Shown here one piece after another: positions 20,706-31,303 of a DNA stretch of 64,000 nt. The position numbers and the translations under genes are program-made. Under the pieces are notes generated by a model, which had not been told where the DNA came from, made no database searches, and saw nothing but the letters and a program-made list of their open reading frames with translations. Every line of letters starts with the position of its first letter. The first letter of the stretch is position 1. The stretch spans positions 310,001 through 374,000 of the forward strand of contig VDMD01000025.1 of NCBI GenBank assembly GCA_007026445.1. The letters are read 5' to 3'. This stretch comes from Schizophyllum amplum (lineage: Eukaryota > Basidiomycota > Agaricomycetes > Agaricales > Schizophyllaceae).

Positions 20706-22803
20706 CTCAATCCTGCCGTTTCCTGAACATCACCTTCGCCGACCGGTTCGGCGACGCACTCGTGATGTTCCACTCGTTCTCGGGCTTGACACGCGACCCG
20801 CCCTCGAGCTGGACGGCGTAGTGCAGCACAAGGTGCGCCAGCATTGCCTTGAGCTCGTTTGCGGCGAAGAATCTGTCGACAAGCAGAAGTCAGAATGAGA
20901 AACGAGAGAGCAAACAGCAAACGCACCGGCCGGGGCAAGCATGGAAACCGTGGCCAAAGAGCACGTAGTCGCAATCGGTGTTGACCATCTGGTACTTGGT
21001 CGGGTCGGTCTCGCGCAGGCGCGAGTAGCGGAAGCCATCGAAGACGTGCGCGTTCTTGTAGGCGCCTTGGAGCACATGAGCACAGAAAATCTGTCTTCAA
21101 CGGGAATCACGGCACCTTCGTTATGGTGTATGGCATCACTCGCGACGGAAATGAACGCCCCCACCGGTACGTGCGTGCCATCCGTGAATGTGAACCCGCC
21201 CTTTTTGACGACCTTGCGATTGAGTGACACTGAAAGAGCGGTGAGCCTGGGATACAATACGTGGACCAAGAGCTGCACGCAGACAGGATACTCACGGCAA
21301 CCCAACCCATTGAACCTCCCCGACTCGCGCAGGAAACTGTCTAACTTGATCATTTCGCGCATGGCCGTCTTCGTCCACCCGTGCCTCCCTACAACCTCCT
21401 CCACCTCCTCGCGAAGCGGCTCAATATACTCGGGTTCCGCCGCCAGATGGAAGAGGACGTTAGTGAAGGTCTGGTGGAGCATGATCAGCGGTAACTCGAC
21501 TCTCAAGAGATACGAGACGTACAGAGGTCGACGTGTGGATGGCTGCGAAGTTCACGCCCATAATGCGCATGACGACGTCGTCCACAGTACGGTGCCTGGG
21601 GTCGACGTGGTTGAGGATCCAGGAGATCAAGTCCGTCTGCGGGCTTGCACGTCAGTGTCAGGCAGGAGAGACGGGCAACGTTCATCTTACTGGTCTGTCC
21701 GGACGATCATTTCCGAGGGTATCGTCGTCGTGTATGCGCTGCGCAACGACGGTGCCGACGTGCCCGGAAAGGTCCTTCGCCATGTTCTTGTAAGGGGATA
21801 GAAAGTTGCCAAGCAAGCTAAACTGACCATGAGTGAGTGGTGGCTGAGGGGTGGAATGTACGCACGGGCGTAGGAAGCCGGGGTACTTCTTGAGCTTGGA
21901 AGATACGCTTATCACGTCCATAGCGAAGCGCATATTGGACCTCAAGAATTCGTCGTTGCGACCTGACAAGTGTTAAGTGCCTGTCCGACGGGAGATAACG
22001 ACTGAGAGCAGTGTATACACTCACATAGTGGCAATCCGACGAAGTAGCGGTTGCTGACGCGCGCGACCATGGTCATAGTGGATTGGAATCCGCCGACGGT
22101 GCACCACTCTGGCCGACCTTGTCAGACATAGACGAGCAAGAGCTGTCTCGTGGGGCACTGACCTTGGCCTGGCTCAAAGGTAATAACGTCATCGAAGGAG
22201 GCCTGCACCTCGTCGTAGACATCTGGAAAACAGAGACCGATATTGCGCGTGACGTCTTGCTGAACGACTTTGAGTTGCGAATTGTGGTGTTCCATGGAGA
22301 ATCCCATAGTGTACTTCAACTGGATGGTCTGAAGAATTATTAGCGTAATTTGACGCCAAAAGATGCGCACCGTGCTACCTCTTCCACTGCCTCCCGGAAT
22401 GACAGCTCGTCCTCGCGAGCAGTGCGCAACTCGTCCACGAGCCGATGCCCGCTGACCACGACGGTCCATTGATCCATCAGAGGTACACGAAAGGCAGCTC
22501 CCGGATACCTGTTCACGCCCTCCTGTACCATCTCGCGCGCGTGCTGCTGGAACATTCGTGCGCTAGTGTAAGATGAAAACAGCCCGGAAGATCCGATGGC
22601 GGGGATGCTGCTCAACTGGATCACCAGGTCAGCCAGTCAAGACAGGTGTGGAGAATCTTCGCACGTACATCTGGTCCAGCGAGGCTCTTGTAAAGCGTGT
22701 AGCCCAACGCTGTCGCTCCTCCTGCGAGGAGGGCAGCCTGCACGGGTGCGTCAAGCTCGAGGAACGCGTCATGAAGCCTTCCAGAGATATTCGACGCAGT
22801 CAT
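20706..22803 (-). CDS. Cytochrome P450
   Basis: The start is ATG 22803 (MTASNISGRLHDAFLELD), with a membrane anchor at about residues 18-38 (VQAALLAGGATALGYTLY). About ten exons follow. Landmarks in order are SIPAIGSSGLFSSYTSARMF, the ExxR of the K helix in LRESGRFNG, and the heme loop FGHGFHACPGR with Cys as axial ligand. The tail reads NEWNITSASPNRSAKVMFRKRQD, with the TGA at 20706-20708 in this frame; two other open frames overlap the end and lack family similarity. The layout resembles the ent-kaurene-oxidase-like and CYP512-type enzymes of basidiomycetes, which oxidise terpenoids. The substrate is not predictable. A TATATAAG on the minus strand lies at 22858-22865. Confidence 0.9.
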
Positions 22804-22857
22804 AAGTGCGTTGTGCGAGTGCGGGGGATGGTTGAAGATGAATGCATCTTCGCCCTA

Positions 22858-22865
22858 CTTATATA
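22858..22865 (-). promoter_or_regulatory. TATA box of the P450 gene
   Basis: TATATAAG on the minus strand lies 55 bp upstream of the P450 start codon. Confidence 0.5.
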
Positions 22866-23459
22866 GGCGGCGAAGCTGCGCGTGGAGGAGGGAGCCTTAC
22901 ACGAGACGCGCGTAGCTGTCCGCGTCAAGTCCGGATGAACTCAATGCCACAATGCGAGGTAGTCATTTGGGAGCTGCATCGATGAAGCTTCTGCAGCAGT
23001 TGGCCCTGCATTCTCTCGTGGACACGAGAACACGATGGGGTCAGCATTCCATTGATCAGCTGCCGTGTCCCGCTAGATATGCCAAGAAACTCAATATATC
23101 GTTCCACGTGCACAGCTAAGGATGGCCGATACGGAGTAAGGGAACTGCGCCACGCTCGGCAAAGGAGACAGTCACAGAGCGGAAGAAAGGACTTTCGAGG
23201 ATAAGTTGCAATCACGTGGAACAAGTGTCAACAAGCGCGCCTTTGTTCTCTTGCGCATTGTCCTCACTTTCTCGATCTCTGCTGCCTGCATCAACTGCCG
23301 CACTCTGCGCGTATCCCGCGACTCTATGCAAGTCCTGTAGACGCCAGCCTTCTCGCCAACCGAATGTTTCTCATCGTCGACGTCACTGTCGGGCGCTTAT
23401 TCCCAACGTGAAAAGCCTAAACATTCGCAAGACCGGCTCGCTCCTATAGCTCACCCTCA
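22866..23459. other. Divergent intergenic region
   Basis: Shared upstream region of the P450 (-) and DUF4238-like copy 1 (+). No supported gene within it. Confidence 0.4.
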
Positions 23460-25860
23460 ATGCCTTTCAAGCACTCTACCAACACACACGCGCTGAAGAA
23501 GAATGGTCCGGCCGAGTGCCATTATCAACAGATACCGCTTTTCGTCCTACGCAGATACCAGGTCGACGCAGGGCGGTGTGTGTCACTCAACTCTTTGTAG
23601 ACCACTCCCTGACGCAGTGTCATGCAGCCATAAGGTACAGGACGCCGCCGCGCGAGCTCACGACTACATCTATATCTACAATACGGCGTCCAGGACGCTC
23701 GACACGCGTTCGATCGCGGAAGTTCACGGCGGCTTCAACCGTCTGGGCCGCGACGCGAGCGACGCGTACAACGCCGAACACCTGGAAGACAAACTATCCC
23801 AGCTAGAGCAGCATGCGTCACGGATGACCCAGCGCATCCACGACTCCATTTCTCTAGGAGAGCTCACGCTCACTCGCGCGTCCATGGGCAGCCTGAGAAA
23901 GTACCTATTCCTCGCGAACTTGCGTCCTCAGGTATGCGCAGAATCACCTGCTATATCTCACGTATCGTCGCGCGAGCAATTGAAGGAGTACGGCCGAACG
24001 CAAGGACTGCGCACCCCAACCGACATTTGGCTGCACTTCATGCAGTATATTCTGGACACTCCCCACGATGAGATCGACGCCGTCGGCGCAGCATGGCTCC
24101 ACGACGACCGCTCCATGAACCAAGTCCTCAGCGCGCCCGACCTCGACGACCCGAACATCGTCGAGAACTTTGAAGCCATCGTGTACCAGCAGCAGTCGCT
24201 GATGTACTACGTCGGGATATGGGAAGCTGCCGAGACGGACGAGTTCGTGCTCACGCCGGATGTCTTCGGCTTCTGGGAAGGCTGCCTAGTGTCGCATCCG
24301 GACTTCCCTCTGCACCGCGTCTTCGTGATCAGCCCCCGCCTCGCGATTGTCCTGCGCGCAAACTTTATGCGGGGCGTGGCCATGCTAGACGGCCAGTTCC
24401 GGGCGAGCAGTCGCAGCGACTTGGCGGGATTACCCCTCGAAGGACCGACGGCCACGTACGACGGCGATCCTGTCGATGTAGACGCGAGAGCACAGGAGGC
24501 GCAAATGAACAGCTTCTCGGTCAAGATCACCAAGCTCTCGCCGGAGCAAACGCTCGCTGTCAACGCCGTCGCGCTCCAGCGCACGCATCGCAACGCCCCG
24601 CTCACGTATACCTCGAAGACAATGATGGTGCGCACGATCCGCGATTATCTGCGACGCGCGACGGCTCGCGACTACCCGAACAAGGACAGCTACACCGCGC
24701 TGGTTGAGCAGCTTGTTCGTCGGTCGCCTGTTGCATCTACACGGACGACAAATTCCCCTGCAGTGGTTTCAACCTCGCCTGCAGTCAAGGAACCCTGGCT
24801 GCTTCCCGAGTATTCAGACTTCCGATGGCTTATGTCCATCGTTCTCTTGTCTATCCGCCCTACATCGCCGGTGCCGCTGTACGAGTGCGGTGAGGGGGTC
24901 GTGCACCATATGTCCCACTGCGTTTGTGCCGCGCATGCCGACCGCGATTCTACTATACATGCCGGCTGCGGTTCCTACGGTCACGTCAACGATACGGAGT
25001 TCACGAAGTTGTTCGCGCACTATACGGAAGCTCTCGCGGCCTACGTCCGGAGCCATAGCCCACGCGGGAAGCTCTCTGACTATGACCTCAAGGCCGTCGT
25101 TCGCCCGCCGTGGCTCGGCGAGAGATCGTACAACAATCTCACCGACGCGGCTAGGCCGCTGCTGGAGGCTGCGATCCCGGACTGCGTGTGCTCGGAGAAG
25201 AGCAGCCAGGCAGACCGGGTTCTCGAAGCGGGCGTCATCGTCAAACTGCTCGATCAGGCGGTGGAAGACGCCCGGTTTCGCGCAGGCATGCGCAAGGCCT
25301 GCCCCGATCTCTCCGCGTTCCTCATGCCTCACAACCCGCGCCAGCGGAACCTGCCGCCGCACCCCGAGGTGCGCGCGCTGCTCGACGACCTCGTTGAGAA
25401 GATGCTTTCCGGAGAGGTGCAGTTCCCGAACGACTACGAGGTCGGCCGGGCGCTGCACGCTTACTGCGTCGTCATGCAGAACTCGCCTTCGATGGACGGG
25501 CAGGTCACGGAAACCTTTGAGCGAATGCTGCCGATCATTAGCCATAGGCTGCAGGAGGTGAGCAGTCCCCCGCCCGGATTCGTGCCGCGCCCTTTGTTGC
25601 GTCCGCGGCGGCGGCTTGACCATGAGGCCGCCGACGTGATTATGAAGGCGACGCTGTATCTCATCGGGACGCTTGGCTATCGGATGATGGACGAGGACAA
25701 GCCACATCCGGATGTTCGGAAAGGGAAGGTCCGGCAGTGGACGAACCATCTCATCGTATACGGCTTTTTGGACTGGTTAGCGAAGAACAGACACGATGTG
25801 CTGGAGACCATGGTGGGTTCCAAACACTTTGCAACCTTCGTCGAGGAGGATGAGTTCTGA
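23460..25860 (+). CDS. DUF4238-like paralogue, copy 1
   Basis: I place the start at ATG 23460, giving MPFKHSTNTHALKK and then HYQQIPLFVLRRYQV, followed by a 52-bp intron (23576-23627) and about 740 further residues in one exon. The equivalent block in copy 2 is YHHSIPRFILRRYQV, so the intron position is conserved but the paired His and the Arg are replaced. Exon 2 has the blocks that all copies share: LEDKLSQLEQHASRMTQRIHD, VYQQQSLMYYVGIWEAAETDEFVLTP and HRVFVISPRLAIVLRANFM. The last two resemble the TSDNP-type and SP-x-L blocks of DUF4238. The C-terminus is FLDWLAKNRHDVLE followed by FVEEDEF. If the intron is kept, an ATG at 23503 gives an open 785-residue alternative. Function unknown. Confidence 0.7.
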
Positions 25861-26309
25861 CCACGTTCAATCTTGTATACTCACGTTACTGAATAATACT
25901 GTATGTCATGTCCTTGATCGCGGCCTCTGAAAGGAAGGGGACAAAACAGAGAAGTTCAACACAGTGCCACGTGATCAATCGCAAGACGTCTAGTTATGAG
26001 TTGTCTGACGTCATATTGAACTTCAACTTGCAAACCACCACCACTCAGTGGCACTCACGGGTAAGTTCAGCAAAGCTCTGCCCGTATGCTATTTGTTCTT
26101 GCCCAAGTTGGCGATTGCGTGTTCTACTCATCTGTCTTTTCCGCGTCCATTTTCATCTTCACAACGAGTTGCTGTGTGTCGCATCCCGACAGACCCAGTC
26201 CCATCGACATGACCTGAATGCCTGCAGTATCACTATTCACGTGGATTAACTTTATTACAGAGACATACAATCTTCCCTTGGTTGAAGAGTCCCAAATTCG
26301 CACTGCACA
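25861..26309. other. Intergenic region between DUF4238-like copies 1 and 2
   Basis: About 450 bp of promoter and terminator sequence without a supported gene. Confidence 0.4.
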
Positions 26310-29052
26310 ATGCCGAAGCGAAAGCCCACGAAGCCCCGCGCTTCGTCCCCACCGCAATCACCGTCGTCGCCGACGTTCGCCAACAAAGACAAGCCGATTC
26401 GAGACCAGTATCATCACTCCATCCCTCGATTTATCTTGCGCCGGTATCAAGTTGGCCCCGTTCTGTAAATATCTCAGCAGTCTTGACTCTAGCGCGCTGC
26501 TCAGCTGATGCGCGTCCCAGGCCGAAGCCAGAGCGTATGAAAGCCTATCGACGCACGGGCGTCGACCCGGAATACGTGCTGTTCTACGACATCGAGAATC
26601 AGTCTCTTGACACGCGTCCGATCGGCAAGGTCTACGGTACGAAGAACCTGTATCGAGACGCAAAGAATTCGTTCAACGTGAACCACTTGGAGGAAAAGCT
26701 CGCGCAGCTCGAGAAGCAGGCCGCGACGGTCATCAAGGTCATTCACGATGCGATCCCGCGACACAAGTTTACGCTGACCCGGCCGGAACTCGACTGCCTA
26801 AGGAAGTTCTTGTTCCTCATGCACTACCGGCGCCAGACGATGTGGGTGTCGCTGTTCGACAAGGACCTTCCAGGTAACGAGGATGGGCGAGACCGCCTCG
26901 AGGCCTACGGCAAGGCGAAGGGCCTCAAGACTCCGGCTGATATATGGCTGCACTTCTTGCAGTACTTCTTGGAGACGCCACATGAGCAGATCAACAAGGA
27001 GGGCACGAAGTGGCTGAAGAAGCACAAAGCCTGGGACGAGCTCAGCGACCCGGAGAAAGTTGGAACCCCTGGCGCGATGGAAAACTTCGAGGCCATGTTG
27101 TACCAGCAGCAGGCGCAGGGGTTCTTCCCGGGAATCTGGGAGGCAGCCGACGGCGAGGAGTTCGTCCTCACTCCGAGCAGCTTCGGGATGCAAGAGGGGT
27201 ACCACTATCAGGTGCGCGAAATGTACATGCACCGCATCTACATCATCAGCCCGCGCTTGGCCATCGTTCTGCGCAACAGCTTTCTTCGCCCCGAGCACGG
27301 CGGGGCCAAGTTCCGCAAAAATTGCGCCAGCGTTCTCGCCGACTACCCGCTCGAGTTTTCAGAGCCCACGTATGCGAGCGGACGCAATGGCATACCCTGG
27401 GATCGAAACGCTTCTCCCGGAGAGCTCGCCGAGGCGCTGGCGAACTATCGTCTATCGGAGCAGGCGCAGAAGGACACGTTCACGTTCAAGATCTTCAAGT
27501 TGACGTCGGACCAAACGCTCGACCTGAACAAGGCCATTCTGCACTGCACGGCGCCTACAGGCTCGGTCACATTCACATCAAAGAGCTTCATGGTCCGCTC
27601 TCTCAACTACTACATGCGACGCGTACCCTTGTGGCAGGACCCGAAGAAGCGCCCTCGCTACGAGGCGCTTTTGGAGCAGCTGCTCAGACCACCAAAGGAG
27701 CCTGCGCCTCCGTCTGTGGAAGTGGTCGCTCTTAACGAGCGGGCATTCACATTCGTCATGTCCCTCCTTTTAAGGTCTACTCGGACGCCGTCTTCCGTCT
27801 CTGTATACAACTGTGCATCGACATTTATTCAGCAGCTGCCCTTCTTGGTCGCTATTGGTGGCGACACAGACTTCGTCCGGGACCATCGTCGTGGCATATC
27901 CGCTGTTCTTGCCCATCTGTATCATATACCCAAATCCAAACGCGAGGCGGCTGGAGACTATGTGATACGGCCTGCTTCGTTCGCCACTATAGCGACCAAC
28001 ATTCTGCTTGAAGCAGGACGACCCCTCTTGCAGGTTGCAGCGCCATCACTCATATGCTCTGCACGCAGCAGCGACCTTGACCGCCTCCTCGAAGCCACGG
28101 TCATCGTTCGTATCCTGGACGCATCTGTCGAGAATCGCCGTCTTCGCACCGCTCTCAGGTCCGAGTGTCCTGCACTCGCTGCCTTCCTCATCAAGGTCGC
28201 GAAGCCCCCGAGCCACGCATCCCACCCAAACCCAGCGCGCCTCCCAAAGCGAAAGCCACGCCCAAAACTAAGGCACCACCTCCATGGCCCTCCCATCCTC
28301 GTGTCCCACCCGACCTCAGTGTTCCCTCCAACCCCGCCATAGCCCACATGACATTCAATATGCTCATGGGCCAAGCTATGGCTGGTCGGCTGGGCCATTA
28401 CTCGAGTCGCTACGAGTTGGGGCGCACAGTCCAACCCTTCTGTGCTGTCTGCTTGGGTGCACCTCCAGGGGCGATCAAGTCGCTTAATCCCGCGATAGTG
28501 GAATACGGGCGCGTGCTCTCCGTCATCATACAGAACGCCGGCACTCAGCTCTACGAGATGAGCCCGAGCTACCGCCCGCGGACCAATGTGCGCCTCAAGC
28601 ACCCCAGCAAGTTCTCGCCTAAGGACGCCGACAAGCTGATGGATGGGGCCCTCCTTTCCATGCGGATATTGAACTACAATCCCACGATAGAGGAATCAGA
28701 CGATCCTCAGACGGCGCTGTTGAACAAGATGATCAGGACGGCCATCGTGTATGGGTATCTGGATTGGCTGCTGACGAATAGGCAAGACATGCTTGATCTG
28801 CTAGTGCAGGATATGTTCGAGGAGGGTGGACAGGCTCGGCGTGACATATCTTTGTCCTGGAGGATGATATTTAGCGATCTCAAGGTGAACATGTTGACTG
28901 CAAAACTGGCGGATCTTGCTGACCTATCAACAGAAATAAACTGCTTGTTCTGCTACCAGAACACAGTTATGTATAATAGCGACGTCAAACGCAACCATCT
29001 TGTAAGCGCGTGCGCGCGGTGTCCGAACCAAAAAGTACAATGTAACGAGTGA
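26310..29052 (+). CDS. DUF4238-like paralogue, copy 2 (apparent frameshift near 28205)
   Basis: Exon 1 (26310-26464) encodes a basic Pro/Ser-rich N-terminus, MPKRKPTKPRASS, and then DQYHHSIPRFILRRYQVGPV, the best match of the three copies to the N-terminal DUF4238 signature. A 56-bp intron (26465-26520) leads to PKPERMKAYRRTGVDPEY, VYGTKNLYRDAKNSFNVNHLEEKLAQLEKQ, GIWEAADGEEFVLTP and IYIISPRLAIVLRNS. After CPALAAFLIKVAKPP the frame runs into non-homologous sequence and stops at 28342. The homologous C-terminus (IVYGYLDWLLTNRQDMLDLL) continues in the next frame to 29052. The switch sits at the C5 run 28205-28209. Either a one-base deletion, an assembly error or an unrecognised splice explains it. 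Confidence 0.65.
28205..28209 (+). other. C-run at the apparent frameshift of copy 2
   Basis: The upstream coding frame and the downstream homologous frame differ by one base at this five-C tract; one additional C would make them continuous. Confidence 0.6.
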
Positions 29053-29392
29053 GAACGTATTCTGAGAAGTAAACTGAGAGGCTGGGCAGTGGCGGCCATG
29101 CGAGCCCCCCACATCGCAATTGTCGCTGGCCAGATTTTCATGATGGGCTCGGAATGACCTGGACATATGCACGCCATTCCAAGTATACTGCAGCGCTACA
29201 AAGGACCACTAGCTTAGTCAAAGAAGATCGACAGAAAGATGTATATTCAACCGACAGATCTAGCCATACCTAAGGATCATACAGATGCGGCGGACATGCA
29301 GAATTTGATGTTGGGTATCCGGAGGGAGGATGGGATGAGGGTGTCGATGACAGGATATGTACGACGAAGCTAAGGCAATGCCTTCGTATCAA
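29053..29392. other. Convergent 3' intergenic region
   Basis: Lies between the ends of copy 2 (+) and RAD18 (-). No supported gene. Confidence 0.4.
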
Positions 29393-30916
29393 CTAAGAGT
29401 CTGCTGGTGCCGACTCCTGTGATGAGTCCAGCTCGATGACCTCCTTCGGTTTTGCTGGCGAAGAGGACGAAGCGGGTGGCCTTCCGCCCGAACAGGGTGT
29501 AGTAGAAGACGACTGCCCTTCGCCAGCCGCCGCACCATCCTCGTTTGCGCCGGACGGGCCTGACGGTGCATCTAGTTGACCGTTTTGTTGCTCCTTCTTC
29601 GGTCGACTCGCACGCGCTTGCTCTATCAGCCTCTTGAAGTCATCGCTATGGGTACGCTGGTCGGGAGACCGTCAAAATTTGTAGGTTGCGGCCCAAAAGC
29701 AATACTCACAACATATGCCCCGGCGTCCTCGACGGCGGGCTTCTTCGAGCTGCGAGGCTTGACGTCTTCCTCCCACTTCTTGAGTTCCCTCTGAAGTTGG
29801 GAACGCGTCTTGCGGTTCGCCGAAGATCGGTCGAGGTTCGCGTTATAGAGCATAACCCATCTGGACGATGCAAACCCAATTCAGCGGACCATTCTCGCAG
29901 GCGCAAGACTTCACGTACTTCTTATGTCGTGTCACGCATGTACTCCGGTCGCCCGTCGTCGGCAGCTTTTCGTCTGCAAGCAGCTCCCTGATCTTCTTGT
30001 CCTTGAGCGTGTCGTACGAAACCTTCGGCAGCGACGACTCCTTCATATCCTCTTTCTGCTTCCCCCGCGCCTTTCCTGGGTCCACATTGGATCCGAGAAG
30101 CTTCGACCAAGCCGCAGAGGAAGAAGAAGATTGGATTTGGGGTGTAGAGGAAGCGCTTGCAATCACTGCCCAAGTGCGCATCGGCGTCGCCATATTTAAT
30201 ACGTTTGTGACAGGCGGGACAGTCAACGGGCTCCGAGTAGGCAGCTATAAATTATGATATCGGTGAGTATTCTATAGGAGATAAGATGAGGAACACGCAC
30301 GCTCGTTGTCCGCACTTGGTGGAGTAGAGGACCCTGTCATCTCGATGTCGTCGTCCGCCGGTGGTTCGCGCTTCAATCTGGCGGAACGCTCCGGGCTTAA
30401 CGGAGAGCGGGATGAGCCCCGCTCCTTCCCTCGCTTGCGCTTCTTCTCTGCTGCCGGCTCTTCCGTCTGCGCCTGCTCGTCCTCCTTCGCGAGCTTCAGC
30501 ATATACGGCCTGCCGGTTTGACGTTGAGTCCATGGGCAGATGTGAGGTATCAAGACACGCACCGCGCTGCCTTCCATGCGGTTACGATGTCTTCCACCTG
30601 AATGTTGACGCGCAGAGATCCCTCGTTTGCGGAGTGCCTGCAGATCGGGCACTCCTGCTTCGTTGCCATTGTCGCGCGGATGCACTGCCATTCAGTCAGT
30701 GTTCAGCAGGGCGGTATACGCAAGTTGACGCTCACGCACTCCAGAGCAAAAAGAATGCCCACACGACACGGAGACCGGCCCATCGAAGAGCTCGCCGCAG
30801 ATCGTACACCGGAGCGCGCCGTCGAGCTGGCGAAGGCCCGGCGCTGTCGCCTGCGCAGGAAAGTCGGTGGGGTCTTGCACCGGTGCCGCGAGGAGCTGGT
30901 CTAGAGTCCGAGACAT
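29393..30916 (-). CDS. RAD18: E3 ubiquitin ligase RAD18 homologue
   Basis: Start ATG 30916 (MSRTLDQLLAAPVQDPTDFP). A C3HC4 RING is split by an intron: C-T-I-C, CGHSFCSGC, CPICRHSANEGSLR. A basic linker follows, then a UBZ4-type zinc finger (VDCPACHKR..HLGSDC) and a SAP domain (YDTLKDKKIRELLADEKLPTTGDR, then WVMLYNANLDRSSANRK). RING, UBZ, SAP is the RAD18 order; with RAD6 it monoubiquitinates PCNA at stalled forks. The tail has EVIELDSSQES, a possible SUMO-interacting motif. UBZ and SAP lie in different frames (switch near 30150-30165), so either a short intron, a sequence error or a real frameshift lies between them. Stop at 29393-29395. It sits on the opposite strand between DUF4238-like copies 2 and 3. 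Confidence 0.9.
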
Positions 30917-31303
30917 GGCCAGCGGTATGCGGGGCGCGGTGAGCGGCGTAATGCGTGACGGCGCGGTCGCGGTTTTGCACGTGAGTTGTGCAACGCGATG
31001 TGTCACAGGTAGCGCAGCTTTCGAATTCTGGAACAGCGAATGGCATCGGAGGTTGTGGCCAGTATAAGAAAGCCACGAGAAATGCACTCAGAGACGCAGA
31101 GGTGTCCACAGCGCGTGATACGCCAGTAAGTGCAATTCAATGAGGACTCTGTCACCGCACTGCGTGTGAGTGTGGCAGTACTTGGAAACGCTCAATCGCC
31201 GACTGACATCGACAGCTAGGATCCCATGACTGGAGTCTCACAGACTTATCAAGGTCTGTCAACCGCCGCTCTTACGCCTTGCCTCTTCGACTGACCTCCG
31301 TCG
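30917..31303. promoter_or_regulatory. Divergent promoter region, RAD18 / DUF4238-like copy 3
   Basis: 387 bp separate the two start codons; no ORF is supported. No specific element recognised. Confidence 0.35.

Noticed and set aside
24814..25749. 311-codon open frame on the minus strand
   Set aside because: It mirrors the DUF4238-like copy 1 exon and has only Arg/His-rich shadow composition; the plus-strand frame shows the family blocks.
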